From Rheinheimera tangshanensis (GTDB lineage Bacteria > Pseudomonadota > Gammaproteobacteria > Enterobacterales > Alteromonadaceae): a stretch of 64,000 nt of DNA. A program made the position numbers and the translations under genes. Every line of letters starts with the position of its first letter. The first letter of the stretch is position 1. This document shows, piece after piece, positions 28,223-36,090 of the stretch. The stretch lies in contig NZ_BMLH01000002.1 of NCBI RefSeq assembly GCF_014645135.1, forward strand, positions 62,001-126,000, given 5' to 3'. The notes beneath the pieces are model-generated. The model was not told the DNA's origin. It saw nothing but the letters and a program-made list of their open reading frames with translations, and made no database searches.

Positions 28223-28326
28223 TCCACATTCTCCTGCCAGAACCGGACAGGATTGATTAAAAATGTGGATCAGTTTTCGATGCAAATCTGTGGGGTCAGT
28301 GGATCACTTCTGGGTGCAATTCAACA

Positions 28327-28733
28327 AGTTAGTTGTTACCAAGGAACTGCCGGAAACTTCCTCCCTTGACGATATTGCTGGCCCAGATACAGATTCTAAT
28401 GGGGTTCGGGATGATGTTGATGGGTATATTCTGTCGTTACCGGTTACACCTTCACAAGTAGCAAGATTGCAGGAGCTGGCTAAATACTTACAGTTGGCTA
28501 TAACCGTTGAGCCATCTACTCGACAAGATTCGAATGAGTTTGCCCAAAAAAAAGCACTTGCTCAATTCTGCGCAACCACCTCATTCACAGATAGAAAGTT
28601 GGCGAGACAGTATCTTCAAAAGATACAGGCCTACACCGCGAATACACACGAACGGGCCTTGAGATACAATGGTTATAATCATTCTAGAAACGGTTCTGTT
28701 TTGACATTGCCGTCGCCTTCAGATTGTAATTGA
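28327..28733 (+). pseudogene. 3' fragment of a secreted gene cut by the IS
   Basis: The frame entering from the IS encodes KLVVTKELPETSS, then GPDTDSNGVRDDVDGYI, an acidic D-x-D-x-N-G loop resembling a calcium site, and about 100 further helical residues ending SPSDCN. Proteins with this GPDxxxNGVRDDVD motif normally begin with a signal or lipoprotein peptide, which is missing here because the IS replaced the 5' end. The apparent start at 28263 lies inside the element and gives about 20 unrelated residues. Confidence 0.6.
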
Positions 28734-29189
28734 TGGCTTCTGTTTGTACAGATAAACGTTTGTGCGACACGATTAATTCGAATATTAAAAGGCCTATGAG
28801 GTGCGTGTCGTAAACTACTTGACCTTTTACTGTTATCCGGGCTCCAGAGAAACCTACCAATGTCTTTGCGTAAGTCGCTTCACCTGGTTGGGGGTTATTG
28901 TACTGCATAGCTAGCTCTGTCACAGCACAAACACACGACCGAACTATTGACACATTCTCAGTTCATTGACGCGCCAAGTTCATTTGGTAATGAGTTGCAG
29001 AAAGGATGCAGAAAGAAAAAACTTCCTCTTGAGAATCGCTATGAAGAACAACACTATGTATTTATGCATCAAGCTCGTTTCATATGATTATGCAGAAAGG
29101 ATTTGTGGGGTTTGCAGAAAGGACCCGTAGACCCTGAGATTTAACTCTACGCCCAAAAGACAATTAGCAATAAATGGAGTCAAATTGAT
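28734..29189. repeat. Gene-free stretch with TGCAGAAAGGA repeats
   Basis: About 450 bp without a convincing gene. TGCAGAAAGGA occurs at 28996-29006, 29091-29101 and 29113-29123, plus a variant TGCAGAAAGAA starting at 29007, all in the same orientation. Such spaced short direct repeats can be protein-binding iterons, but nothing else here proves that. Confidence 0.5.
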
Positions 29190-29351
29190 ATGACCAAAAC
29201 AGTTCCTCAAATGGCTTTACCCAGCACCTGCAGGGCCGGCAGTTTTTCATCTCAAGGGGAAATTATGCGAACTGTCACCATGTCCTCTGTGATCTCTCGA
29301 ATGGAGAGAGCTGCAGCCAGGAAAGCAGCTAAAGCCAAGAGTTCAGGTTAA
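29190..29351 (+). CDS. Small 53-residue hypothetical protein
   Basis: ORF starting MTKTVPQMALPSTCRAG and ending in a basic, Ala-rich tail (MERAAARKAAKAKSSG). GGAG lies 13 nt upstream of the ATG. It follows the TGCAGAAAGGA repeats. Not recognised; the basic tail might bind nucleic acid. Confidence 0.4.
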   Translation: MTKTVPQMALPSTCRAGSFSSQGEIMRTVTMSSVISRMERAAARKAAKAKSSG

Positions 29352-29409
29352 CATAGATATTCAGCGTAGATGCGATTAACTCGTCAATAAACCAGTCAAT
29401 GACTAGCTT

Positions 29410-30355
29410 TTACATCATTTTGAAATAGACCTCAAATCTATCTTGGTCTTCAAAAGCCTTGTAAAAAATCAGATTTGAGCTGAAATTCTTGTTCTGCTTA
29501 CACATTTTGATCGCTTCACTGATCTGCTGATCCGGCACTCTACAGCCGAAATAAATAGCTCTGATAGCATCAGGTTTAACCCGCTTAAAAAGCATAAGTT
29601 GCCCATTAGAAGATATAGAATCATCATATCTGACTTTTTGGACATTTCTAAAAGGACAATTTAAGTCTTCATTTTCAAAAGTATAAACATCAGGCCCGCC
29701 TTTGAACTGAATTTCTCGTTGCTTAAGATGTATATCGAAATCAGATTTAGAAAGGTGTTGATAGTCCGCCTTCAAGATAGCAACATCGGCTTCAGACAAA
29801 GGCAGTAGAAATCGATGCTCTTTTTCATACATCCAATCATCACTTTTTACGAAAGCAATATGGCGAAAAAAAATCATCTTCATATATGGAATGTATACAC
29901 TCATGAGGCATATGCAGACCAGGTCGTCTACTATCATACATTACGCGCACTGGCTTTCTCTCAACAATTCTTGAATCCTCCACCCCACTATTTGAAAAAT
30001 GGAATATTTCATCACTGTTGAATAGTTCAACAACAATCCCCTTGTGTTCATTGGCATAGTGCGACCACATTAATAAGCTGTGTGGGTTTTCTGTAAGGGA
30101 GATAATCCCGAATTTCTCCAACTCTCCCTCTAATTCTTCTTTAATGCTTCCATGTTTATGGTTAATTTCATCATCAGAAATATAGCCAGCGCCCTCTCCA
30201 TAATCATCAGTTAAAAAAGCAATTTTCTTTCTTATTGCTTCTTTTGTTGGCTTAGAGTCAAACGGATCGTTTAAGCTTGATGGCTGCGTCAACCTAAATA
30301 ATGGTTGCTCAAAGAAATCCATCCGTAGCGGCATATACTTATATAATGTTTTCAA
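29410..30355 (-). pseudogene. DUF2971 protein, frameshifted at an A8 tract
   Basis: Two overlapping frames together encode one DUF2971 protein of about 315 residues. The first (30355 to about 29840) has LYKYMPLRMDFFEQPLFRLT, LNDPF and LLMWSHYANEHKGIVVE. The second (to 29410) continues with HIAFVKSDDWMYEKEHRFLLP, the expected downstream block. They join at 29866-29873, a run of eight A on the plus strand (eight T in the gene). With seven T the frame reads DFFRHIAFVKS without a break. DUF2971 proteins are of unknown function and are common in accessory and defence-rich regions. The break may be a real mutation, phase variation, or a homopolymer error. Confidence 0.82.
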
Positions 30356-30481
30356 TTTTATGCCTCAGTAGAACAATTTAGCATCAATTGGGTCATATTG
30401 GTCCAACGGAGACTTGGCCTCCCTTCTGCCCCAGAGAAATCAGTATCGCCTGCAGAACTAGGCTCGACTTAATCCAAAGCC

Positions 30482-30508
30482 CGTATTGCAAGCCGTGCTT
30501 GCAATACG
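30482..30508 (-). terminator. Perfect hairpin downstream of the 152-residue secreted protein
   Basis: CGTATTGCAAG-N5-CTTGCAATACG, an 11-bp perfect stem 23 bp beyond the stop of the leftward gene ending at 30531. No clear T tract. The rest of 30356-30530 holds nothing else identifiable. Confidence 0.5.
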
Positions 30509-30530
30509 ATTGACTTACCGTCCATACCAG

Positions 30531-30989
30531 CTACAAGATCCCATTCAAGCAACCTAGCTTAGACGCTTGCTCGGAGAACCCTGAAAGATTTACGACGAAT
30601 GTGTTTGGTACATTCTTATAGTCAGTACCACGGACAACCAGCCGTTTTGAATCTTTAATCTGCTTAATAACAACTGCACTATCTTCATTGCGAAGAAAGC
30701 GAGAATCTCCACCTGTGCCACTTTCGGCCTGCAGAACTTTTACCTCACCCTGATCAAAACGAAGGGCAATGTTATTGCTTTTATTTCCTAAGTAGTCATC
30801 GAAATTAAAATAGACATCATAACCATCTTTTCCATCACATCTCACAACGACAGCGCCACGCGGCTCACCCAGCGCTATAACTACGCTTGTGTCGCGATCA
30901 GTCATTAAATCTACATCCTTATCATAAATCCACTCCGCTGCAGCACTGAATGATGTTGCAAGAGCAGCTGCTAACATTAGCATTTTCAT
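30531..30989 (-). CDS. Secreted protein, distantly VasI-like, unknown function
   Basis: 152 residues with a signal peptide (MKMLMLAAALATSFSAAAE). The mature part begins WIYDKDVDLMTDRDTSVV and includes VVVRCDGKDGYDVYFNFDDYLG and VVNLSGFSEQASKLGC, a pattern reminiscent of the VasI-type fold (a cysteine in the central strand and one near the C-terminus, which may form a disulfide). No type VI secretion genes are nearby, so that role should not be assumed. Confidence 0.55.
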   Translation of the reverse strand: MKMLMLAAALATSFSAAAEWIYDKDVDLMTDRDTSVVIALGEPRGAVVVRCDGKDGYDVYFNFDDYLGNKSNNIALRFDQGEVKVLQAESGTGGDSRFLRNEDSAVVIKQIKDSKRLVVRGTDYKNVPNTFVVNLSGFSEQASKLGCLNGIL

Positions 30990-31216
30990 AAGCTTATTCC
31001 TTTTATATTATAGAAAACTCTAATGTAGCAGACAGGAGCTCTCTATAGCCCTAAAAAGGCAACTTACATCTACGCAACAAACATTCCGATTACTTATGAC
31101 TCTTTTCCTGGGTGAAAACTTAAAGTAGACACTCGGAGGACCTTTGCTAACACAAAGAGCTGGCACAATCCTTGATAAGTAAACTCAGTTGTCATTTAGT
31201 GAAATAGGGAGCTCCT

Positions 31217-31849
31217 ATGATCGATAAAAGCTTTTTAAGATACGCATCGTTGGCTATTTTTTTAACGTTAACCGGGTGTGCTGGCCAGGGAGGGTTATTT
31301 GGTGTTGGTGAATTTGAGATTATCGAAACCGACAATCGTTTTAATCCAACCGGTGAATCACTTATCATAAGCAAGAACAATCGTATCTCTACCAAGTCAA
31401 TCGCAGGAGGGGTTCACATAGATAGTAATGGAGTGTACGTAAACCCTTCTGTTACGAAATCCAAAGACGGTGGCGAAATTAGCGTGTCGTTATTGATTGT
31501 CAACCATACAAGCCACGACACAGCATTTGGTTCACCTAATGTACTTGGTAAGCCAGAGAGAATATCTTTTCTTATAGATAACGGAAAACTAATTGAACTT
31601 AAAATTTTCGATGCTGAACACGAATGGGCTGACACTCGTTACTACAACTCAGGCACAAGGTCTGTCTATACTCAGATAATGGAATCTGGAGTTGCACCAC
31701 TTACGAAATCGCAGTATAGAGAAATCATGCAGGCGAAAAACCTCGTTGTTAAACTCGTGGGAACCAAACGAAGCGTAACTTATGAGGCCAGTGAGATTTC
31801 ACAATCATTTCAAGAGAATTTGTCTCTTTTCTATCAAAACAATATGTAA
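31217..31849 (+). CDS. Predicted lipoprotein of unknown function
   Basis: 210 residues. A signal peptide ends in lipobox LTGC at about residue 21, then a glycine-rich linker and a beta-rich domain. GGAG precedes the ATG. I do not recognise the family. It is isolated: the upstream 227 bp and downstream 267 bp contain no genes, only the hairpins listed at 31923 and 32084. Confidence 0.6.
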   Translation: MIDKSFLRYASLAIFLTLTGCAGQGGLFGVGEFEIIETDNRFNPTGESLIISKNNRISTKSIAGGVHIDSNGVYVNPSVTKSKDGGEISVSLLIVNHTSHDTAFGSPNVLGKPERISFLIDNGKLIELKIFDAEHEWADTRYYNSGTRSVYTQIMESGVAPLTKSQYREIMQAKNLVVKLVGTKRSVTYEASEISQSFQENLSLFYQNNM

Positions 31850-31922
31850 CTGTAGCTAGGAAAAATGCTTACTAAGCTACCCGGGACCACATCGATTGAT
31901 GCCTCTTGCGCCTTATTTAGGT

Positions 31923-31965
31923 AAATGTAAAGTCATTACCTCGTTTTGTTAATGGCTTTACATTT
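31923..31965. terminator. 16-bp stem hairpin after the lipoprotein gene
   Basis: AAATGTAAAGTCATTA and TAATGGCTTTACATTT pair over 16 bp with a single G-U, loop of 11 nt, 73 bp after the stop. T-rich on the 3' side. Probable terminator. Confidence 0.55.
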
Positions 31966-32083
31966 TGTAACGATAAGAACTGCGGCTTAACCTATCTCAT
32001 TGTTTTTTAAGTTAGTTTGTCTTTACATTTTTAGAAGTGTAATAGCCCCGTTCTAAGCAACAGAATATGTTCGAACTAAATTT

Positions 32084-32109
32084 AAGCCTCTGACATCAGA
32101 GGCTTTTTT
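32084..32109. terminator. Bidirectional terminator before the CGNR gene end
   Basis: AAGCCTCTGA-CA-TCAGAGGCTT followed by TTTT on the plus strand, abutting the 3' end of the leftward CGNR gene. On the minus strand the stem is followed by an A/T-rich run. Confidence 0.75.
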
Positions 32110-32116
32110 ATGTCAT

Positions 32117-32731
32117 TTATTCTTGTACAACATCTGAACTACCGCTTCTCTTCCTAAACTGTGCCGCTTTATATCTGTTGCCGCATATAGCCATGCTGCA
32201 CCAGCGGCGTTTGTGGGCTTTGGTGCGGTCGTAGAACCACAAAATACAGTCGGGGTGTTCACATCGTTTCACCAAATCAACTTTGTCTTCGACCAGTAGT
32301 TCAGCGATAGCTTGTGCGACCGGGCCTAATAAAGTTCCAATGCCGTTGCTGTGTGAAATACGGCTCAACTTGAGCTTGCCTTCTGCATCCCTTGCCAGAT
32401 GAGGCGCAGTATCAAAAGCGCGTAGATACTGATTTAACTCGCCGATCTCCAGTGGTCTTTCTTCTTTAAATGCGCTGATGAGTTGCCGCGCCAGTGACCG
32501 TAGGGCTTTGGCCTGAGTCAGCAGTTCACCGGCGGCAAAAGTCTTACCCTCTGCTGCCAGGGTAATGTCGTAACGTGCCAGCCACTGCAACACATCATCA
32601 TCACTGTTCCAGAATTCAATAGCTTTACCATCATTACGGGCTTCTGTATTGAGCAAGTCCATTGCTAAATGATCGCCCAGCATAGGTGCGCCAGTTAAAG
32701 TTTCTTCATGCAGAATTTCTGAAACAACCAT
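32117..32731 (-). CDS. CGNR zinc-finger transcriptional regulator
   Basis: 204-residue regulator. The N-terminal part is a helical stress-induced-type domain (about 15-140). The C-terminal CGNR zinc finger is complete: RCEHPDCILWFYDRTK and RRWCSMAICGNRYKAAQFRKR, with four zinc cysteines and the naming CGNR motif. It is divergent from a secreted alpha/beta-hydrolase, and four AAGTAACC sites lie between and at its own start, so it probably represses both genes and itself (inference). Confidence 0.9.
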   Translation of the reverse strand: MVVSEILHEETLTGAPMLGDHLAMDLLNTEARNDGKAIEFWNSDDDVLQWLARYDITLAAEGKTFAAGELLTQAKALRSLARQLISAFKEERPLEIGELNQYLRAFDTAPHLARDAEGKLKLSRISHSNGIGTLLGPVAQAIAELLVEDKVDLVKRCEHPDCILWFYDRTKAHKRRWCSMAICGNRYKAAQFRKRSGSSDVVQE

Positions 32732-32822
32732 AAGTAACCTCTAAAAATACATTTGACAGGTTACTTTGTTTAAGCCAGACTGATCTTAAGTAACCAATTA
32801 ATTTAAATTATACGGGTTACTA
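32732..32822. promoter_or_regulatory. Array of four AAGTAACC sites in alternating orientation
   Basis: AAGTAACC at 32732-32739 and 32788-32795, and its complement GGTTACTT/GGTTACTA at 32759-32766 and 32815-32822. Successive sites are 27, 29 and 27 bp apart and alternate in strand. The first touches the CGNR start codon. This fills the divergent promoter region and fits binding by the CGNR protein. Confidence 0.7.
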
Positions 32823-32857
32823 AGTGATATTGCCAACTTTAACTTTACGGAGTCACT

Positions 32858-33793
32858 ATGAACACGAAACAACTGTTACTGGCAGCTGCCGCTTTAACTG
32901 CCTCTCTTTCTGCCACAGCGGCAGAAGATAAGGCGCAAGTGCGTTATCAAAGCCTGGATGTGCAGGGTGTGAATGTTTTTTACCGCGAGGCGGGCTCGCC
33001 ACAAGCACCAACCCTGTTGTTGTTGCATGGTTTTGGCGCTTCGTCTTATATGTTTCGGGATTTAATGCCAAAACTGGCAGAAAAATATCATGTGATAGCA
33101 CCGGATTTGCCTGGTTTTGGTCAAACCACCATCAAGCCTGGCGTAGCATTTACCTATAGCTTCGATAATCTGGCCTCAGTGATTGATGCGTTTACCCTGG
33201 CTAAAAAGCTGGAACGTTACGCGCTGTATGTGTTTGATTATGGTGCTCCGGTGGGTTGGCGTCTGGCGGTGAAGAACCCGGACAAGATCACAGCTATTGT
33301 CAGCCAAAATGGTAATGGCTACGAAGAGGGCCTGAGTGAAGGTTGGGCTGATATGCGCAAAGCCTGGGCTAACCCAACAGCGGAAAACCGCGAAGCTCTG
33401 CGTAAGTTCAACACGGCAGAGATGCTGAAATGGCAATATACGGAAGGGGTTGAAGATAGCTCAGTGATAGCGCCTGAAGCTTACCAGTTGGCTCACGCAG
33501 CTATTGAACGCCATGGTGTGGATGCACAGATGGACTTATTGGTGGATTACGGCAGTAACGTGAAACAATACAGCCAGTTGCATCAGTTCTTCCGCGCCAA
33601 GCAGCCACCTTTATTGGCGATTTGGGGTGAAAAAGATCCGTTCTTTCTTCCTGCTGGCGCCAAAGCATTCCAGCGTGATAATCCAAAAGCTGAAGTACAG
33701 TTTTTGAATAGTGGTCACTTTGCTATTGAAACCCACGGCAAGGAAATAGCTGCAGCTATGCTGGAGTTTCTGGACCGTAGCATCAAGCCTTAA
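32858..33793 (+). CDS. Secreted alpha/beta-hydrolase, haloalkane-dehalogenase/epoxide-hydrolase-like
   Basis: 311 residues with a signal peptide cleaved near ATAAE. The alpha/beta-hydrolase core shows LLLLHGFGASSYMFRDLMP (oxyanion loop), a nucleophile elbow VFDYGAPVGWRL with Asp instead of Ser, the acid region IWGEKDPFF and the catalytic His in SGHFAIE. An Asp nucleophile is the mark of haloalkane dehalogenases and epoxide hydrolases rather than esterases. Substrate unknown, location periplasmic. Divergent from the CGNR regulator, whose candidate operators lie upstream. Terminator at 33814. Confidence 0.88.
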   Translation: MNTKQLLLAAAALTASLSATAAEDKAQVRYQSLDVQGVNVFYREAGSPQAPTLLLLHGFGASSYMFRDLMPKLAEKYHVIAPDLPGFGQTTIKPGVAFTYSFDNLASVIDAFTLAKKLERYALYVFDYGAPVGWRLAVKNPDKITAIVSQNGNGYEEGLSEGWADMRKAWANPTAENREALRKFNTAEMLKWQYTEGVEDSSVIAPEAYQLAHAAIERHGVDAQMDLLVDYGSNVKQYSQLHQFFRAKQPPLLAIWGEKDPFFLPAGAKAFQRDNPKAEVQFLNSGHFAIETHGKEIAAAMLEFLDRSIKP

Positions 33794-33813
33794 AGTTCAT
33801 CAGCATCACAACG

Positions 33814-33833
33814 GCGGGCTTAAGGCCCGCTTT
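33814..33833. terminator. Hairpin between hydrolase and LysR gene
   Basis: GCGGGC-TTAAG-GCCCGC then TTT, in the 47-bp gap between two convergent genes. Confidence 0.72.
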
Positions 33834-33840
33834 GATGATT

Positions 33841-34767
33841 TTAATCTGCAGTTTTTGCCTTGCCCGTCATTTTCTCCACCAGATAATCAACAAAGACTCT
33901 GACTCTGGCAGGCATAGTGTGACCCCCAATAAAAACCGCATGAATGGCTTCGCGGTCTTGCGGATTGTAGTCTTCAAGTAAAGCCACCAGTTGGCCTGTG
34001 GCCAGTGCCTGCTGTACATGAAAACAACCAACACGGGTAATACCTATGCCCTGCAGCGCCAGTTCGACCAGGGTCTCTCCATTGTTCGCTATCACATTGC
34101 CGCTGACGGCGAGCATATAGTCCTGATTATTTTCACGAAAAGGCCAGCCAGGCTCTAAGCGCCTGAAACTGAAATCCAGACAATTGTGATGGGCTAAATC
34201 AGCTGGTGTTTGTGGGGCTCCGGCTTTGGCCAGATAGTCGGGGGAAGCAAGCACAACACGGCCCGTTTCACCCAAACGACGGGCATGCAGGCCGCTATCT
34301 GGCAACTGGCCAAAACGAATTGCCACATCGACATGGCCTGCCTGAACATCGCGGATTTGGTCTGATACATCGATTTCAATACGAATATCCGGGTAGCGCT
34401 GCAAAAACTCTTTCAGCAGCGGCACTATAGTCAGGCGGCTATGGGCCGTTGCCGTCGTCACTTTAATACTGCCACTTGGACTGCCCCTGCTGGCAATGCT
34501 GCTTTCTGTATCTGCTAAATCTTTTAAAATTCGCCGGGCGGCCAGCGCATAAGACTCGCCTTCACTGGTTAAACGCAATTTGCGGGTGCTGCGCACTATC
34601 AGCCTGACTCCCAGACGTTTTTCCAGACGGGTCATAATACGGCTGACGGCGGATGGCGTCAGATCGAGTTCACGGGCTGCCGCACTTAAACTGCCGGTGC
34701 AGGCAACGGACAAAAAGGTCTCCATTTCTGCTGTTCGGTCTGTCTTTCCTGTCTTTTCAGCGCTCAT
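33841..34767 (-). CDS. LysR-family transcriptional regulator
   Basis: 308 residues. The N-terminal winged helix (METFLSVACTGSLSAAARELDLTPSAVSRIMTRLE) is followed by a substrate-binding-like effector domain (about 100-300). The ATG at 34767 is preferred because GGAG lies 6 nt upstream; an in-frame GTG at 34779 would include that ribosome-binding site. Divergent from an AraJ-like MFS exporter 98 bp away, which it probably controls, as is usual for such pairs. Confidence 0.9.
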   Translation of the reverse strand: MSAEKTGKTDRTAEMETFLSVACTGSLSAAARELDLTPSAVSRIMTRLEKRLGVRLIVRSTRKLRLTSEGESYALAARRILKDLADTESSIASRGSPSGSIKVTTATAHSRLTIVPLLKEFLQRYPDIRIEIDVSDQIRDVQAGHVDVAIRFGQLPDSGLHARRLGETGRVVLASPDYLAKAGAPQTPADLAHHNCLDFSFRRLEPGWPFRENNQDYMLAVSGNVIANNGETLVELALQGIGITRVGCFHVQQALATGQLVALLEDYNPQDREAIHAVFIGGHTMPARVRVFVDYLVEKMTGKAKTAD

Positions 34768-34865
34768 TTGTGACTCCACGGCAAAACTGAATGTATCCTG
34801 CGCTACTTTTTCTCAGTGTTGTGATTATTTATATTCCTTCGCGTCACAAATTAGCGAGACTTTGC

Positions 34866-36044
34866 ATGAAAATCAATATTCCTTTACTGGCCCTTGCTTT
34901 GGGGGCTTTTGGTATAGGTGTCACCGAGTTTTCCCCTATGGGGATGTTACCTGTGATTGCCAATGACCTGGCAGTTTCTATTCCAACTGCTGGTATGTTA
35001 ATCAGCGCCTATGCCTTTGGTGTGCTGATTGGCGCACCTTTAATGACTTTAGTTTTTGCCAATATGAGCCGTCGCAACCTGCTGCTGTTGTCTATGGGCA
35101 TTTTTACTCTGGGTAATCTGATCTCTGCTATGGCGGATAGCTATAACCTGTTGTTATTTGGCCGTATTGTCACCTCATTTAATCACGGCGCTTTTTTTGG
35201 TGTGGGCTCAGTGGTTGCTATGAGTATTGTGCCGCCAGAAAAGCGAGCTGGCGCTGTAGCTGCTATGTTCTCTGGTTTGACCATCGCCACTATTGGCGGG
35301 GTACCTTTGGCTACTTACATTGGTGAAGTGATTGGCTGGCGTCCTGCCTTTTTTGCTATGGCTGTGATAGGGGTAGTGACTATGCTGGCGCTGCGTTTGT
35401 CATTACCGCCACTGGCGAATGAAAGCAAAGCCAATGTGCGTAATGAGCTCAGAGTACTGAGCAAAGGCTCTGTGTTAGCGGCCTTACTGTTAACCGTAGT
35501 CAGCTCAAGCTCAATGTTTACTGTCTTTACCTACATAGTGCCTATATTGCAGGATGAGACTCATGCCTCGACGGCTTTTGTTACCTCCATGCTGGTGTTG
35601 TACGGTACAGGTTTGGCGCTAGGCAATTATCTGGGCGGCCGTTTTGCCGACCGCTCGCTGGATTTAACTCTGATCGCCTCTTTGGTGGCTGTCACTCTGT
35701 TATTAGCGCTGCTCTCCGTCACAGTGTCATCGCCGATGATAGTTGCGCCTTTAATCTTTTTATGGGGCATCGCCAGTTTTGCCTTGGTGCCGCCACTGCA
35801 ATCTTTGGTGGTACAGGAAGCCAAAGCAGCGCCTAATTTAGCTGCAGCTATGAACATCGGAGCTTTTAATCTGGGGAATGCTTTGGGCGCTGTGCTGGGT
35901 GCTGCCATTATCAAAGCAGGTTTAGGCTTAAGTTATGTGCCTTTGGCTGGTGCTGGTACCGCCTTGCTTGGGCTTGTGATGGTGTTGTGGTTCAGGCGTG
36001 GCCGTCAGCAAGGCAGCCAACAAAGTCCGGTTACGGCTAATTAA
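34866..36044 (+). CDS. MFS exporter, AraJ-like (DHA1)
   Basis: 392-residue inner-membrane transporter with about twelve helices, starting MKINIPLLALALGAFGIGVTE. The motif GVTEFSPMGMLP near the first helix and the internal segment RIVTSFNHGAFFGVG are typical of the AraJ/YdhP sugar-or-drug efflux subgroup. The ORF can be extended to 34791 but those residues are not family-like, and the ATG at 34866 begins the first helix. Substrate unknown. Followed by a strong terminator. Confidence 0.9.
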   Translation: MKINIPLLALALGAFGIGVTEFSPMGMLPVIANDLAVSIPTAGMLISAYAFGVLIGAPLMTLVFANMSRRNLLLLSMGIFTLGNLISAMADSYNLLLFGRIVTSFNHGAFFGVGSVVAMSIVPPEKRAGAVAAMFSGLTIATIGGVPLATYIGEVIGWRPAFFAMAVIGVVTMLALRLSLPPLANESKANVRNELRVLSKGSVLAALLLTVVSSSSMFTVFTYIVPILQDETHASTAFVTSMLVLYGTGLALGNYLGGRFADRSLDLTLIASLVAVTLLLALLSVTVSSPMIVAPLIFLWGIASFALVPPLQSLVVQEAKAAPNLAAAMNIGAFNLGNALGAVLGAAIIKAGLGLSYVPLAGAGTALLGLVMVLWFRRGRQQGSQQSPVTAN

Positions 36045-36056
36045 ACAGAAGAGTCT

Positions 36057-36087
36057 AAAGCAGCCTGAATGTTCAGGCTGCTTTGTT
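36057..36087. terminator. Bidirectional terminator between MFS and GH9 genes
   Basis: AAAGCAGCCTGA-ATGT-TCAGGCTGCTTT, a 12-bp perfect stem with A and T flanks, between convergent genes and ending 4 bp from the GH9 stop. Confidence 0.88.
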
Positions 36088-36090
36088 GTA

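Larger units (their letters stand above)
25873..28326 (-). mobile_element. IS21-family insertion sequence
   Basis: About 2.45 kb with istA and istB on the minus strand. Ends run TGTTGATTTGCAGG... and, on the other strand, TGTTGAATTGCACC... Over the first 31 bases (counting one extra T on each side) 26 match. Further copies of TGATCCAC and TTTGCATCGAA inside both ends are the multiple transposase-binding repeats typical of the family. Flanks (GATGAT on the left, AGTTAG on the right) show no target duplication. Both flanking genes are truncated, so the element probably marks a deletion or rearrangement. Confidence 0.92.

Noticed and set aside
25865-28335. Target-site duplication of the IS21 element
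   Set aside because: Flanks on the two sides (GATGAT and AGTTAG) do not match for any reasonable choice of ends. The apparent TTGT/ACAA match is an extension of the inverted repeat, not a direct repeat.
28684-28953. 89-residue minus-strand ORF after the truncated gene
   Set aside because: It overlaps the end of the plus-strand fragment, has no clear ribosome-binding site and no recognisable motif. It cannot be fully excluded.
28996-29123. CRISPR-like array from TGCAGAAAGGA repeats
   Set aside because: Repeats are only 11 bp and irregularly spaced (11, 84 and 22 bp), with no cas genes.
30531-30989. Type VI secretion component based on VasI-like pattern
   Set aside because: No other T6SS gene is present and the resemblance is weak, so only a secreted protein of unknown function is called.
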